Assembly: GCA_044507775.1 (NCBI GenBank)
Contig: JBIQIY010000009.1
Span: 124,001 to 188,000 of the forward strand
Length of the DNA stretch: 64,000 bases
Direction of reading: 5' to 3'
Source: Chryseosolibacter sp044507775
Lineage (GTDB): Bacteria; Bacteroidota; Bacteroidia; Cytophagales; Cyclobacteriaceae
Shown here: piece by piece, positions 17,576 to 26,974 of the stretch
How positions within the stretch are numbered: the stretch's first letter is position 1
Layout: each line of letters starts with the position of its first letter
Notes under the pieces: model-generated
What the model saw: the letters and a program-made list of their open reading frames with translations, nothing else
The model's database searches: none
Told to the model about the DNA's origin: nothing
Translations under genes and position numbers: made by a program

Positions 17576-19045
17576 ATGACATTGACAGTGATACTCCTTG
17601 CGCTTGTGATCGTTTTGCTGATCACCAACACGTGGTTGATATTGCGTTCAGCCCAGGCATCCCGGCCGTTAGAATTACAAAGAGAACTCATCAAAATGGC
17701 TGCGGACCTCGCGAGGCTTGATCCGCTGCTGAGGGAAGAGTTCTCACGCAATCGCGTGGAAACGCAGCGGAATGCAAAAGAAAGCCGCGAGGAGTCAGGC
17801 AGCGCGTTCAGATCCTTCCGCGAGTGCCTCGACGTCTCTTTCAAAGACACCAAGGAGGAACTCTCCAAGTCGCTCAAGTCATTTGAAGATCGCTTCTCGG
17901 AAAACGTCCGGGAGTTCAACGAACTACAGCGTCAGAAGTTCGATGACCTCTTCAACAAGCAGGCTCATATAAAATCCGAGACAGAGCAAAGACTCGAAAG
18001 GATCCGCGAGGTAGTCGACAACAACCTCCAGAAAATGCAGGACCAGAATTCCAGCAAGCTGGATCAAATGCGCGCGACCGTTGAGGAGAAACTGGAATCG
18101 ACGCTGGAAAAAAGGTTCAACGAATCTTTCCAGGTTATCAGCAACCGCCTTGACCAGGTCCACCAGGGTCTGGGTGAGATGCAAAAACTTGCCACGGGCG
18201 TCGGCGATTTGAAGAAAGTCCTCACAAATGTAAAGACGCGTGGAAACCTGGGAGAGATTCAGCTGGGCGGTATCCTGGAGGAAATATTCTCTCCGGAGCA
18301 ATACGAAAAAAACGCAACGGTCAAGCCCGGAAGCATGGAGCGTGTCGAATACGCTATCAAATTGCCCGGACGCGGAACGGACAACAGCCCCCTGCTCCTG
18401 CCTATCGATTCAAAATTCCCGAATGAAGATTATCAACGGCTTGTGGAGGTGTACGAAAATATGGCGAATTGCACGCCCAAAGAGATCGATGACGCAATCC
18501 GGCAATTTGAATACTCGATCAAAAAGAACGCGAAGGACATCCGCGACAAGTATCTGAACCCCCCTCTCACTTCGGATTTCGCCATCATGTTCGTTCCAAC
18601 GGAAGGCCTGTATGCAGAAATATTGAGACGAACAGGCCTGTTCGAGTTTCTACAGCGTGAATACCGCGTGACAGTCGTGGGCCCGACAAACCTGGTCGCA
18701 TTCCTCAGCAGCCTGCAGATGGGCTTCCGAACACTGGCGATCGAAAAAAGATCGAGCGATGTGTGGCAGATACTCGGAGCGGTGAAGACACAGTTCGGAG
18801 ACTTTGGAAAGATCCTGGAAAAAACGAAGAAGAAGTTGCAGGAAGCTACCAATGTAATTGACAGCGCCAGCACGAGGTCGCGCGTGATTGAGCGAAAACT
18901 GCGCAACGTCCAGGAACTGCCAGGAGAAGATGCGATGGTATTGATCGGTAAGCCCGAAGACCTCGATCCGGAGGAAACTGACGGCGTATCGGTTGAAGCC
19001 GACGACGAGAAAGATCTGCAGTTGCCGTTCCGGACACCCGACTAA
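17576..19045 (+). CDS. rmuC: DNA recombination protein RmuC
   Basis: 489 residues. An N-terminal membrane helix (about 3-20) is followed by a long coiled coil (about 40-210, rich in Glu, Arg and Gln heptads) and the RmuC nuclease-like domain (about 215-420), which contains TRGNLGEIQLGGILEEIFSPEQYEKN, LPIDSKFPNEDYQRL and FVPTEGLYAEILRRTGL. The family limits inversions and rearrangements at short repeats and has been linked to repair of stalled or crosslinked DNA. The ATG at 17576 was chosen instead of a TTG two codons earlier. The C-terminal acidic tail is not conserved. Confidence 0.94.
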   Translation: MTLTVILLALVIVLLITNTWLILRSAQASRPLELQRELIKMAADLARLDPLLREEFSRNRVETQRNAKESREESGSAFRSFRECLDVSFKDTKEELSKSLKSFEDRFSENVREFNELQRQKFDDLFNKQAHIKSETEQRLERIREVVDNNLQKMQDQNSSKLDQMRATVEEKLESTLEKRFNESFQVISNRLDQVHQGLGEMQKLATGVGDLKKVLTNVKTRGNLGEIQLGGILEEIFSPEQYEKNATVKPGSMERVEYAIKLPGRGTDNSPLLLPIDSKFPNEDYQRLVEVYENMANCTPKEIDDAIRQFEYSIKKNAKDIRDKYLNPPLTSDFAIMFVPTEGLYAEILRRTGLFEFLQREYRVTVVGPTNLVAFLSSLQMGFRTLAIEKRSSDVWQILGAVKTQFGDFGKILEKTKKKLQEATNVIDSASTRSRVIERKLRNVQELPGEDAMVLIGKPEDLDPEETDGVSVEADDEKDLQLPFRTPD

Positions 19046-19066
19046 ATTTTATCCGATGGGCTCGCA

Positions 19067-20173
19067 TCAGTAAATCCGTCCGATCGAATTGGCAATTAAT
19101 CTTTTCATCTCGAGCGCATCGATGATCCCTTGCTTGCTATAAATGATCTTTCCTCCGGGGGCGATCAGTAACGTATAGGGTAGGGCTCCTTCCCACGCCG
19201 GATCGATCGCTTCTATGAATGCATACCGGTCACCTTTGATGATATAGTTTGTCATCGAGGCTTGTTTCTTCTTTAGAAAGTTTAGTGCGTTCTGTTTCCG
19301 GTCAAGGTCGTCAAAGGAAACGGAGACCAGCTCAAACTCGCGATTGCGGTACATCCGGTGCATGTCGACGAAAGAAGGAAACTCGACTACACAGGGTCCA
19401 CACCAGGTTGCCCACATATTGACAAGCTTATAATTGATACCCTCGTTCCGGAGGATGTTTTTCAATTGTCCCGGATCGATTTCGTCGATGCTCACGGGCT
19501 CTTTGGCATACTTTGCAATTTCGGAATTCGCATACGCCCGTTTATCCGGCCACTTGATGGAGCAGCCGAATGTTTTGGTCTTATCCACCGGCACAGGCTT
19601 TCCCGCAAGGAGGGCTTCGATAGCCACGCGTGTGTCGTGCGTTTTGGCAGTGCCAGGCTTTTCGCCATCATCGATGCGCCCGGAGTAGCGAAGCTTTCTG
19701 CCGGCATCGAAGATGAAGACGTGCGGCGTGGCCTGCGGTCCATATTGCATGGACACTTTCGAGTTTTCTCCGTCATAGAGGTATGGATAATGGATACCCT
19801 TGTCACGGGCCCGGATCTTCATCTCTTCAAAACTATCGCCGAGATCAGTATAGCCCATTTCCCCCAATGTTACTGCCTCCGGGTCATTGGGTGAAATCGC
19901 CACTACGGCCACCCCCTTGTCATGATAGTCAGCGTACAGTTGCTTGATGCGGTCTTCGTATGCCTGAGCCGTTGGACAGTGGTTGCAGGTGAAAATGATC
20001 ACCAGGACACGGGACGCGGAAAAATCTTTCAATGAATATGTTTTCCCGTCCGTTGCAGGCAGGGAGAACGCAGGTGCGTCCGACCCGATAGGGAGAGGCG
20101 CAGGATCAGCCGCAGCGATCAGGTTAAGAACCGAAAAAAGTAACAGAGATGTCGGGAAAAGACCTTTTCTCAT
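19067..20173 (-). CDS. Tandem redoxin: peroxiredoxin-like plus TlpA-like thioredoxin, secreted
   Basis: 368 residues with a signal peptide (residues 5-22). The first redoxin domain (about 26-185) has CNHCP (Cys63, Cys66), a form seen in the thioredoxin-like AhpC/TSA subgroup. The second (about 225-365) is TlpA/ResA-like with WCGPC (Cys258, Cys261). The two are joined by a linker containing Cys204. A single periplasmic chain with two CxxC domains could relay electrons internally or reduce two kinds of partner; this is inference. It is convergent with rmuC. A one-mismatch -7 site (TAACTTTA) lies near 20197-20204. Confidence 0.87.
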   Translation of the reverse strand: MRKGLFPTSLLLFSVLNLIAAADPAPLPIGSDAPAFSLPATDGKTYSLKDFSASRVLVIIFTCNHCPTAQAYEDRIKQLYADYHDKGVAVVAISPNDPEAVTLGEMGYTDLGDSFEEMKIRARDKGIHYPYLYDGENSKVSMQYGPQATPHVFIFDAGRKLRYSGRIDDGEKPGTAKTHDTRVAIEALLAGKPVPVDKTKTFGCSIKWPDKRAYANSEIAKYAKEPVSIDEIDPGQLKNILRNEGINYKLVNMWATWCGPCVVEFPSFVDMHRMYRNREFELVSVSFDDLDRKQNALNFLKKKQASMTNYIIKGDRYAFIEAIDPAWEGALPYTLLIAPGGKIIYSKQGIIDALEMKRLIANSIGRIY

Positions 20174-20283
20174 ATTTCAGTGATTTATGCAACTAAAGTT
20201 AAGGAATGTCGGCCGAAGTTTTTTCGGATGTTTCCCCGGAAATGTTTTTATGCGACATTTGCGCTTTAAGAATCGAGAAGATC

Positions 20284-20658
20284 ATGAAAATAACATCCGA
20301 TAATCGCCTCCGCAAGCTGATCGTTGTCGGCGACCGCGTGCTGATACAGCCCGTCAAGCAGACCGATAAAACGGAAAGCGGCCTGTACCTGCCGCCCGGT
20401 GTTCAGGAGAAAGAAAAAATCCAAAGCGGCTATGTGATCAAGGTTGGGCCCGGTTATCCGCTTCCGCTGCCGGCCGACGAAGATGAAATGTGGAAAGGCA
20501 AGGAGGAGCAGGTGAAATATCTTCCGTTGCAGGCGCAGGAGGGCGACCTGGCGATCTTTCTGCAGCGCGGTGCCGTGGAAGTGATTTACGAAAAAGAAAA
20601 ATACTTCATCGTTCCTCAGGCATCGATTTTGATGCTTGAAAGGGAAGAAGACCTCTGA
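20284..20658 (+). CDS. Atypical co-chaperonin GroES-like protein
   Basis: 124 residues. The Cpn10 fold is clear: LIVVGDRVLIQPVKQTDKTE, the mobile-loop region SGLYLPPG, GYVIKVGPG, EGDLAIFLQRGAVEV and YFIVPQASILML. It is about 30 residues longer than standard GroES because of an insertion (about 60-85, with an acidic DEDEMWKG segment) and an N-terminal extension. No groEL is adjacent, so this is probably a paralogue of the housekeeping groES. The ATG at 20284 was preferred to the frame start at 20206, since a one-mismatch -7 element (GACATTTG, 20254-20261) lies between them. Confidence 0.82.
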   Translation: MKITSDNRLRKLIVVGDRVLIQPVKQTDKTESGLYLPPGVQEKEKIQSGYVIKVGPGYPLPLPADEDEMWKGKEEQVKYLPLQAQEGDLAIFLQRGAVEVIYEKEKYFIVPQASILMLEREEDL

Positions 20659-20671
20659 TACTTTCTGAAAA

Positions 20672-20881
20672 ATGGCGGGACTTTCATTTGATGTACTTCG
20701 CACGGGTAAAAAATACCGACTCGTCAACTTCGGCGAGCGGCACGAATTCGTTGTTGAAAACGTGCTGGGCAACGGCGATTTCAAGGTAAAGGACCTCCTG
20801 ACTCTCGAGCGGTTCCGCTTGAAAGAACTCATCACCTATGGAAAGGGCAAGGACTTTCTGCTTGAGGAAATCACGGGCTAG
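20672..20881 (+). CDS. Small conserved hypothetical protein (69 aa)
   Basis: 69 residues, soluble, with regular beta-strand-like alternation (KKYRLVNFGERHEFVVENV, DFKVKDLLTLERFRLKEL). I do not recognise a named family. The ATG is 14 bases after the GroES-like stop and the reading frame is dense with good codons, so it is very likely cotranscribed with it. The fold could be a small SH3-like barrel. It precedes a secreted aminopeptidase by 34 bases. Confidence 0.72.
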   Translation: MAGLSFDVLRTGKKYRLVNFGERHEFVVENVLGNGDFKVKDLLTLERFRLKELITYGKGKDFLLEEITG

Positions 20882-20914
20882 AGAAGGCAGGCGCTTTATA
20901 AAACATCAATTATC

Positions 20915-22369
20915 ATGAAACGAGCAACAACCCTGATTTTACTTCTGATCACTTTTGCAGGATTTGCCCAGCAGAATGAGCCCGACGATTTTCTTACAAA
21001 AGAATTCCACGCCGAGCGCCGGCAGAAACTGCGGGAAAGTCTCCCGGCTAATTCTGTGGCGGTTTTTTTCGCCAACCCGGTCAGGAACCGTTCGAATGAC
21101 GTCGACTATACCTATCACCAGGACCCCGATTTTTTCTACCTCACAGGATATCGGGAACCCAATGCGCTGCTCTTCGTTTTCAAGGAACAACAGACAGCCG
21201 CAAACGGTCAGCGCTATGATGAAATACTTTTTGTCCAGCCGAGAAATGCCTACCGCGAAATGTGGGACGGACGACGGCTCGGAATAGAAGGAGCAAAGGC
21301 GCGACTGGGATTTCAGCAAGCCTTTGACAACATCGAGTTCCAGAAATACAGCGTCGACTTCAGCAAGTTCGACCAGATCCTGTTCTTCGACTTCAAGAAT
21401 GATGTGCGTGACGACGGGGAGGACCCGGCAGACCTGTTCGATCTGATTCAACAATTCAAGGTCAAAGTAAATTATCCCTCTCCTGACAACACCGTCGTGA
21501 GTCGCGAGCCACGCCGAAACAACCTGAACACCCGGGACCTCGATCCGGTTATGGAGAAGCTGCGCGGCATCAAAACGAAGGAAGAACTGGAAATGATCCG
21601 GCGGGCGGTGCGCATCTCATGCGCCGGTCAGGTCGAGGTAATGAAAGCGATGAAACCGGGGATGTCCGAGCGAGAAGTGCAGGGCATCCACGAGTTTGTG
21701 TTTAAGAAATACCAGGCGGAAGATATCGGATATCCCTCCATTGTCGGAGGTGGTCACAATGGATGTATTCTTCACTACGGTGACAATTACAAGCCCAACA
21801 TTACGACGAATGAACTAGTGCTCATGGATCTCGGAGCGGAATATCACGGATATACAGCCGACATCACCCGAACGATTCCGGCGAATGGGAAATTCACGCC
21901 GGAGCAAAAACAGATCTACAACCTCGTATTGAAGGCACAGGAAGAGGCCATGAAGATCTGCAGACCGGGAACAACTTTTGCGCAGCTAACATTGGCCACG
22001 AAGCAAACGGTAAACAAGGGCCTGGCTGAGCTGGGTATCATCCGGAATGAGAACGAACAGCATTTGTATTATCCACACGGTTGTTGCCACCACATCGGGC
22101 TGGATGTACACGACCGCGGTGAGACGGAGGTGCTAAAGGAAAATATGGTCATAACGATAGAACCCGGTATTTACATCCCGGAAAATTCCGACTGCGATAA
22201 AAGGTGGTGGGGAATTGCTGTGAGGATCGAGGACGACTTTCTCCTCACGCGCGACGGCTACGAGCACCTGTCAATTTCCGCACCGCGCAAAGCCGAAGAT
22301 ATCGAAGCTACGATGAAGCTACCCAGCCCGCTGGATGATTTTATCCTCCCGGCGTTACAGGGAAAATAA
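20915..22369 (+). CDS. Secreted Xaa-Pro aminopeptidase (M24B, aminopeptidase P type)
   Basis: 484 residues. A signal peptide (3-19, ending FAQQ) marks it as periplasmic, unlike cytoplasmic PepP. The N-terminal creatinase/prolidase-like domain (about 28-200) is followed by the pita-bread peptidase domain (about 215-460). The metal ligands are in MDLGAEYHGYTADITR (two Asp), HGCCHHIGLDVHD (His), TIEPGIYIP (Glu) and RIEDDFLLT (Glu). It removes N-terminal residues before proline. Downstream a hairpin at 22381-22401 separates it from the two-component genes. Confidence 0.93.
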   Translation: MKRATTLILLLITFAGFAQQNEPDDFLTKEFHAERRQKLRESLPANSVAVFFANPVRNRSNDVDYTYHQDPDFFYLTGYREPNALLFVFKEQQTAANGQRYDEILFVQPRNAYREMWDGRRLGIEGAKARLGFQQAFDNIEFQKYSVDFSKFDQILFFDFKNDVRDDGEDPADLFDLIQQFKVKVNYPSPDNTVVSREPRRNNLNTRDLDPVMEKLRGIKTKEELEMIRRAVRISCAGQVEVMKAMKPGMSEREVQGIHEFVFKKYQAEDIGYPSIVGGGHNGCILHYGDNYKPNITTNELVLMDLGAEYHGYTADITRTIPANGKFTPEQKQIYNLVLKAQEEAMKICRPGTTFAQLTLATKQTVNKGLAELGIIRNENEQHLYYPHGCCHHIGLDVHDRGETEVLKENMVITIEPGIYIPENSDCDKRWWGIAVRIEDDFLLTRDGYEHLSISAPRKAEDIEATMKLPSPLDDFILPALQGK

Positions 22370-22380
22370 ACAAGCGTCGA

Positions 22381-22401
22381 TCACGCGGAGCGCCCGCGTG
22401 A
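22381..22401 (+). terminator. GC-rich hairpin after the aminopeptidase gene
   Basis: TCACGCGG, five bases, CCGCGTGA: an 8-bp perfect stem 12 bases after the stop codon. There is no run of T after it, so it may be a weak terminator, a pause, or a 3'-end stabiliser. Confidence 0.35.
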
Positions 22402-22435
22402 CGACTCCGGCGCGCACCCATTAACGAGGCAAGAC

Positions 22436-23119
22436 ATGAAAGTGCTGATCGTTGAAGACAACCGTGAGCTCGCGGAGAATATTCAGGATTTTCTCGTCCG
22501 GGAAGGCTATGTATGCGAAGTCTGTTCTACCGAGGAGGACGCCCGGAAAAGACTCGAGTCCTACCAGTATGATTCCGTCATCCTGGACATCATGTTACCG
22601 GATGGCAACGGGCTACGACTTCTGCAACATCTGAAAACACAAAAAATCCAGTCGGGAGTGCTGATCATCTCCGCCCGAAATTCGCTGGATGACAAAGTTA
22701 ACGGGCTCGAGTTAGGCGCAGATGACTACCTCACCAAGCCATTCCACCTGAGCGAGCTTCATGCGAGGCTGAAGGCGATCTATAGAAGAAAAAATCTCCA
22801 GGGAGATTCAGTCGTTTCCTTCCAGGATATCAGTATCAATACCGAATCGATGGAAGCGCGTGTGAACGAACATCTCCTCGACCTGACGAAAAAGGAATTT
22901 GATCTCTTGCTTTATTTCCTCGTAAACAAGAACCGCGTTCTGACACGGCAGTCGATTGCGGAACATTTGTGGGGTGATTACACGGACAATCTCTCGAACT
23001 TCGACTTTGTCTATCAGCACGTAAAAAATCTGCGCAAGAAAATTACTGCCGCAAACGGACGCGACTACATCGGCACTGTCTACGGATTAGGGTACAAGTT
23101 TGACACCAACAAGGCATGA
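22436..23119 (+). CDS. OmpR/PhoB-type response regulator
   Basis: 227 residues. The receiver domain (1-118) has the acidic pair Glu7-Asp8, phosphoacceptor Asp51 (VILDIMLPDG), switch Ser79 and Lys101 (DDYLTKPF). The winged-helix DNA-binding domain (about 130-225) has the usual DLTKKEFDLLLYFL and GLGYKF. The gene's stop overlaps the ATG of the kinase gene by 4 bases (ATGA), so the two are a coupled pair. The nearest likely target is the outer membrane protein gene 129 bases past the kinase stop. Confidence 0.96.
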   Translation: MKVLIVEDNRELAENIQDFLVREGYVCEVCSTEEDARKRLESYQYDSVILDIMLPDGNGLRLLQHLKTQKIQSGVLIISARNSLDDKVNGLELGADDYLTKPFHLSELHARLKAIYRRKNLQGDSVVSFQDISINTESMEARVNEHLLDLTKKEFDLLLYFLVNKNRVLTRQSIAEHLWGDYTDNLSNFDFVYQHVKNLRKKITAANGRDYIGTVYGLGYKFDTNKA

Positions 23120-24378
23120 GGCTGCTCGATAAATTCACGATCTGGTTCATTGTTATTACCAGTCTCGTATTGGTGGCAGGGGGTCTGATCGTCTTCACAC
23201 GTGTTCAGTATGAGGTCGATCAGGAGGCAATCCGTCGTATTAAGAGCAACATTGACAACATTGCTTCGCAGTTAGAACAGGGCAAATCCGTTGCGGAGGT
23301 AAAGAGTGAATACGTCGAGATAACGGAGATCGATCCGCGGGAGCCGGAGATCGACATTAATGTCTATGATACGATGGCCGTCTACCGCCCGCGCATGCAG
23401 GCTCTTGACCGCAAGCTGACGGTGGAATCCTCCTATCATATCGGCGGAAAGCACTACAAAGTATCCATGTACGATTTTGTCGCCGAGCCCGATGAGATAG
23501 CGGACGGCGTAATCGAATCTCTGGCGTGGATATTTCTAATCCTGCTAGTCATCGTGGGCCTCACAAACCTGATGATCTCGCGCCGCATCCTATCGCCCTT
23601 TCATCAAACGCTCAAGGCAATCCAGCGGTTTTCCCTGAAGGCGGGGAGCGATATCAACTTTCCTGCTACACGCACGCGCGAATTCCAGCAACTGAATTAC
23701 TTCCTGATGAAGATGACGGGGAAGGCGCGGGCGGATTATCGGGCGCTGAAAGAGTTTACAGAAAATGCCTCACACGAATTGCAAACTCCGCTGGCGGTCA
23801 TTCGCGGCAAACTCGAGTTGCTACTGGAATCTCCCTTGACTGAAGAACAAGGGAACCAGATCCTCTCCGCGCTTGGCTCGATCGAAAAGCTTTCCAAGAT
23901 CAATCACTCGTTAACGCTGCTGAACAAACTTGAGAACCAGGAGTTCACAGCGGTTAATCCCATTGATTTTAGCGCGCACGTGAAGTCGATCCTGAATGAC
24001 TTGTCCGAGTTGATGGTGATGAAATCGATTGCAGTGAAAGAACATATCGCTGAAAATGTTCACGTCGTGATTCATCCTTCGCTGGCGGACATCATGATTA
24101 CAAATTTGCTCAGCAACGCGATCCGGCACAACATGGAGGGCGGCAATGTCGAGATCGACCTCACATCGGAGAGGCTATTGATTGTTAATACCGGCCTTCC
24201 TCCTGTAATGCCGCTCGAAGAAACTTTTCATCGATTCAAGCGCGCCAGTCATGATAGCGACTCAGTCGGTCTCGGGCTCGCAATCGTCAAACAAATCTGC
24301 GACGTTACCGGATTGAGCATCGATTACGTCTATGAGAACAAGCGGCACCGCGTCACAGTGACCTTTCGCGTGGTCTAG
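23116..24378 (+). CDS. Sensor histidine kinase (two-component, HisKA type)
   Basis: 420 residues. Two membrane helices (about 8-28 and 136-153) flank a periplasmic sensor domain of about 105 residues. A HAMP-like segment leads to HisKA with the phosphoacceptor His220 in NASHELQTPLAVIRGKLELL. A HATPase domain follows, with LLSNAIRHN (N box) and DSVGLGLAIVKQICD (G box). The DxGxG box is degenerate: the segment reads LLIVNTGLP, where Asn replaces the usual Asp. It partners the preceding response regulator. The ligand is unknown; the periplasmic part matches no sensor family I can name. Confidence 0.93.
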   Translation: MRLLDKFTIWFIVITSLVLVAGGLIVFTRVQYEVDQEAIRRIKSNIDNIASQLEQGKSVAEVKSEYVEITEIDPREPEIDINVYDTMAVYRPRMQALDRKLTVESSYHIGGKHYKVSMYDFVAEPDEIADGVIESLAWIFLILLVIVGLTNLMISRRILSPFHQTLKAIQRFSLKAGSDINFPATRTREFQQLNYFLMKMTGKARADYRALKEFTENASHELQTPLAVIRGKLELLLESPLTEEQGNQILSALGSIEKLSKINHSLTLLNKLENQEFTAVNPIDFSAHVKSILNDLSELMVMKSIAVKEHIAENVHVVIHPSLADIMITNLLSNAIRHNMEGGNVEIDLTSERLLIVNTGLPPVMPLEETFHRFKRASHDSDSVGLGLAIVKQICDVTGLSIDYVYENKRHRVTVTFRVV

Positions 24379-24506
24379 CGACCACTCATCCAAGTTTCTA
24401 ATAAACTTCAAGATTCCTTCAAAATGTTTGCAACTGCACTTCAAACTGTATTGTGATATTTGCGTTATAGTAAGATTGGCAAAGAATTTTTCGACAAACA
24501 AATAAT

Positions 24507-26924
24507 ATGCGTGCTTGTATTTTTACTCTTCTGATGTTCGTGCTGCAACTCCCGGTATCCGCTCAAAACAGCGAGAGGACCTTTATCGTTACCGGCGCCG
24601 TGGTCGACCATCAGAACCTGGCTATTCCCTTTGCCAATGCCGCAGTATACAGCAACCTTGACTCGGCGCTTGTAGGTGGCTCCGCTTCCGACGAGACGGG
24701 TGTTTTCTCCATCGCGCTTAAACCCGGTAATTACTATGTAAAAGTCACATTCCTATCCTATCGCGACAAGGTGATCCCTAACGTGAATGTGATCAATCGC
24801 AACCTCGATCTCGGAACGATAGTGCTTGAAGCGGACACGAGGCTCCTGGAGACAGTTGAAATTCAGGGACAGCGTTCACAGATGGAATTGCAATTGGACA
24901 AGAGAGTTTTCAACGTTGGATCGGACCTCAGTACCAGCGGCGGAAATGCGGCGGACATTCTCAACAACGTACCCTCGGTCAACGTGGAAGTTGATGGAAC
25001 CGTAAGTCTGCGAGGAAACGAGAACGTGCGGATCCTCATCAATGGAAAGCCTTCGGGGTTGACATCGCGCGACCCGGACGCACTGCGGAACTTGCAGGCG
25101 AACCTCGTTGAACGTGTAGAAGTCATCACAAACCCTTCATCCCGATATGAAGCTTCCGGTGAAGTTGGCATCATCAACATCGTACTAAAGAAGAATCAGC
25201 AGAACGGCCTGAATGGTACTTTCACCGGTGTTGTAGGCCATCCCGATTTCCTCGGCGGATCTTACAGCCTTAACATGCGACGGAAGAAAGTAAATGTTTT
25301 TTCCAGCTATGGAATGGATTACCGCAAGAGTCCGGGCTACTCCACGATGTATCAGCGATTCAACGGTGGCGAGCGGGAAACTTTTCAGGATGGCGACCGA
25401 AGCAGGTCGGAAATTTCCCACAATATCATGGGCGGCCTTGACTATTTCATCAATGACAAGAATACCATTACCGGTTCTATCATGTACAATTTTGGCGATG
25501 GTCTCAATCGGTCGGCGCTCACCTATAATGACTTTTTGAACGGTGAAGCCTCAGGCGTCAGCCGCCGTACGGATCGCGAAGTGGAAGATGAGAAAAATAT
25601 CGAGGCGGCTCTGAATTACAAGCGCGAGTTCAAACGCAAAGACCAGACACTTACCGCAGATTTCCAGTACAACAGGCGCTATGATGGCGAGGCATCCGAT
25701 TACTTGCAAACCGACAACGACAATACGATCGTTCAGCGCGCGGAAAATATTGCGGAAGACAAAAACTGGTTTTTTCAAACCGACTACGTTCACCCCTTCG
25801 CGACCGATGGGAAAGCCGAGGCAGGACTGCGCAGCACCGAGCGTACGGTCAATAACGAGTACGCGCTTGAGGAACTGCAGGACGGCAGCTGGGTTGTATT
25901 CCCGGCGTTCAATAATAACATGATCTACACTGAACGGATCCACGCCGGTTATGTGATGGCAGGCAACAAGTTCGACAAATTTCAGATCCAGGCCGGTCTG
26001 CGGGGAGAATACTCGGACATCACGACGGAGCTTACTGAAACCAACGAAGTAAATCACCGTGAGTACTTCAACCTTTTCCCAAGCGTAAACCTTGGCTACG
26101 AGATAAAGAAGAACAAAACCCTGCAGCTTAGCTACAGCAAGCGTATCAATCGTCCCAATTTCCGTTCCTTACTTCCGTTTTCGAATTTCAGCGATTCGCG
26201 AAATTTCTTCCAGGGGAATCCCAATCTGAATCCCGAATACACGCACTCATTCGAAACCGGCTACCTCGTCAACTGGGATAAGGGTTCAATTCTCTCTAGC
26301 GCCTACTATCGATACAGAGTGGGAGACATCCAGCGCGTCGTGCAGATTGACGACGACGGAACTACCCGCGTATTTCCAATCAACGTCGGCAGTACCGACG
26401 CCTATGGGCTCGAATTCAATTTCTCTTACACCGTGGGAAAATGGTGGGACATCAACTCAAGCGCAAACTTCTACCGCGCCATAACCGAGGGAGTATATGA
26501 AGGTCAAAGTCTCAGTCGCGACACATACGCCTTTCATGCGCGGACTACTTCCAAAATGACTATCACAAAGGGCTTCGAGTTTCAGACCTCATTTTTCTAT
26601 CGCGGTGGCCGTAAGACGACGCAGGGAAGACAGCTCGCTGCGTATTCCCTTGACCTGGCACTTGCCAAGGACGTCCTGAAGGGCAAAGGGACAATATCCG
26701 CTAACGTGAGGGACTTGCTGAATACACGCAAGTGGAGAAGTATCACCGAGATTGAGGAAGAGAACTACTATGCAGAATCGGTTTCACAGTGGGCTCCGCG
26801 GCAGGTAAGACTAACTTTTACGTACAGACTTAACCAGATGAAAAATCGGGACAAAGGAGGTCGCGGTGGCGATGGTGATGGCTCCGAAGGTGGAAATGGA
26901 AACGAAGGGTTTGGTGATTTTTAA
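24507..26924 (+). CDS. TonB-dependent receptor-like outer membrane beta-barrel protein
   Basis: 805 residues. Signal peptide (1-19), a carboxypeptidase-regulatory-like domain (about 25-105), a plug domain (about 125-215: NAADILNNVPSVNVEVDGTVSLRGNENVRILINGKPS) and a large barrel (OMP_b-brl_3 type) to about 780. This class in Bacteroidota resembles TonB receptors, but many members lack a SusD partner and their cargo is unknown. The last 28 residues are a Gly/Asp/Glu-rich low-complexity tail beyond the barrel, which is unusual because barrels normally end on an aromatic residue. It directly follows the two-component pair. A -7-like site (GATATTTG, one mismatch) is at 24455-24462 with TTG 24 bases upstream. 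Confidence 0.88.
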   Translation: MRACIFTLLMFVLQLPVSAQNSERTFIVTGAVVDHQNLAIPFANAAVYSNLDSALVGGSASDETGVFSIALKPGNYYVKVTFLSYRDKVIPNVNVINRNLDLGTIVLEADTRLLETVEIQGQRSQMELQLDKRVFNVGSDLSTSGGNAADILNNVPSVNVEVDGTVSLRGNENVRILINGKPSGLTSRDPDALRNLQANLVERVEVITNPSSRYEASGEVGIINIVLKKNQQNGLNGTFTGVVGHPDFLGGSYSLNMRRKKVNVFSSYGMDYRKSPGYSTMYQRFNGGERETFQDGDRSRSEISHNIMGGLDYFINDKNTITGSIMYNFGDGLNRSALTYNDFLNGEASGVSRRTDREVEDEKNIEAALNYKREFKRKDQTLTADFQYNRRYDGEASDYLQTDNDNTIVQRAENIAEDKNWFFQTDYVHPFATDGKAEAGLRSTERTVNNEYALEELQDGSWVVFPAFNNNMIYTERIHAGYVMAGNKFDKFQIQAGLRGEYSDITTELTETNEVNHREYFNLFPSVNLGYEIKKNKTLQLSYSKRINRPNFRSLLPFSNFSDSRNFFQGNPNLNPEYTHSFETGYLVNWDKGSILSSAYYRYRVGDIQRVVQIDDDGTTRVFPINVGSTDAYGLEFNFSYTVGKWWDINSSANFYRAITEGVYEGQSLSRDTYAFHARTTSKMTITKGFEFQTSFFYRGGRKTTQGRQLAAYSLDLALAKDVLKGKGTISANVRDLLNTRKWRSITEIEEENYYAESVSQWAPRQVRLTFTYRLNQMKNRDKGGRGGDGDGSEGGNGNEGFGDF

Positions 26925-26974
26925 GAAACCGGGGCGTGAAAACCCGGTAATATATTGTTATATGTAGACGAAAC

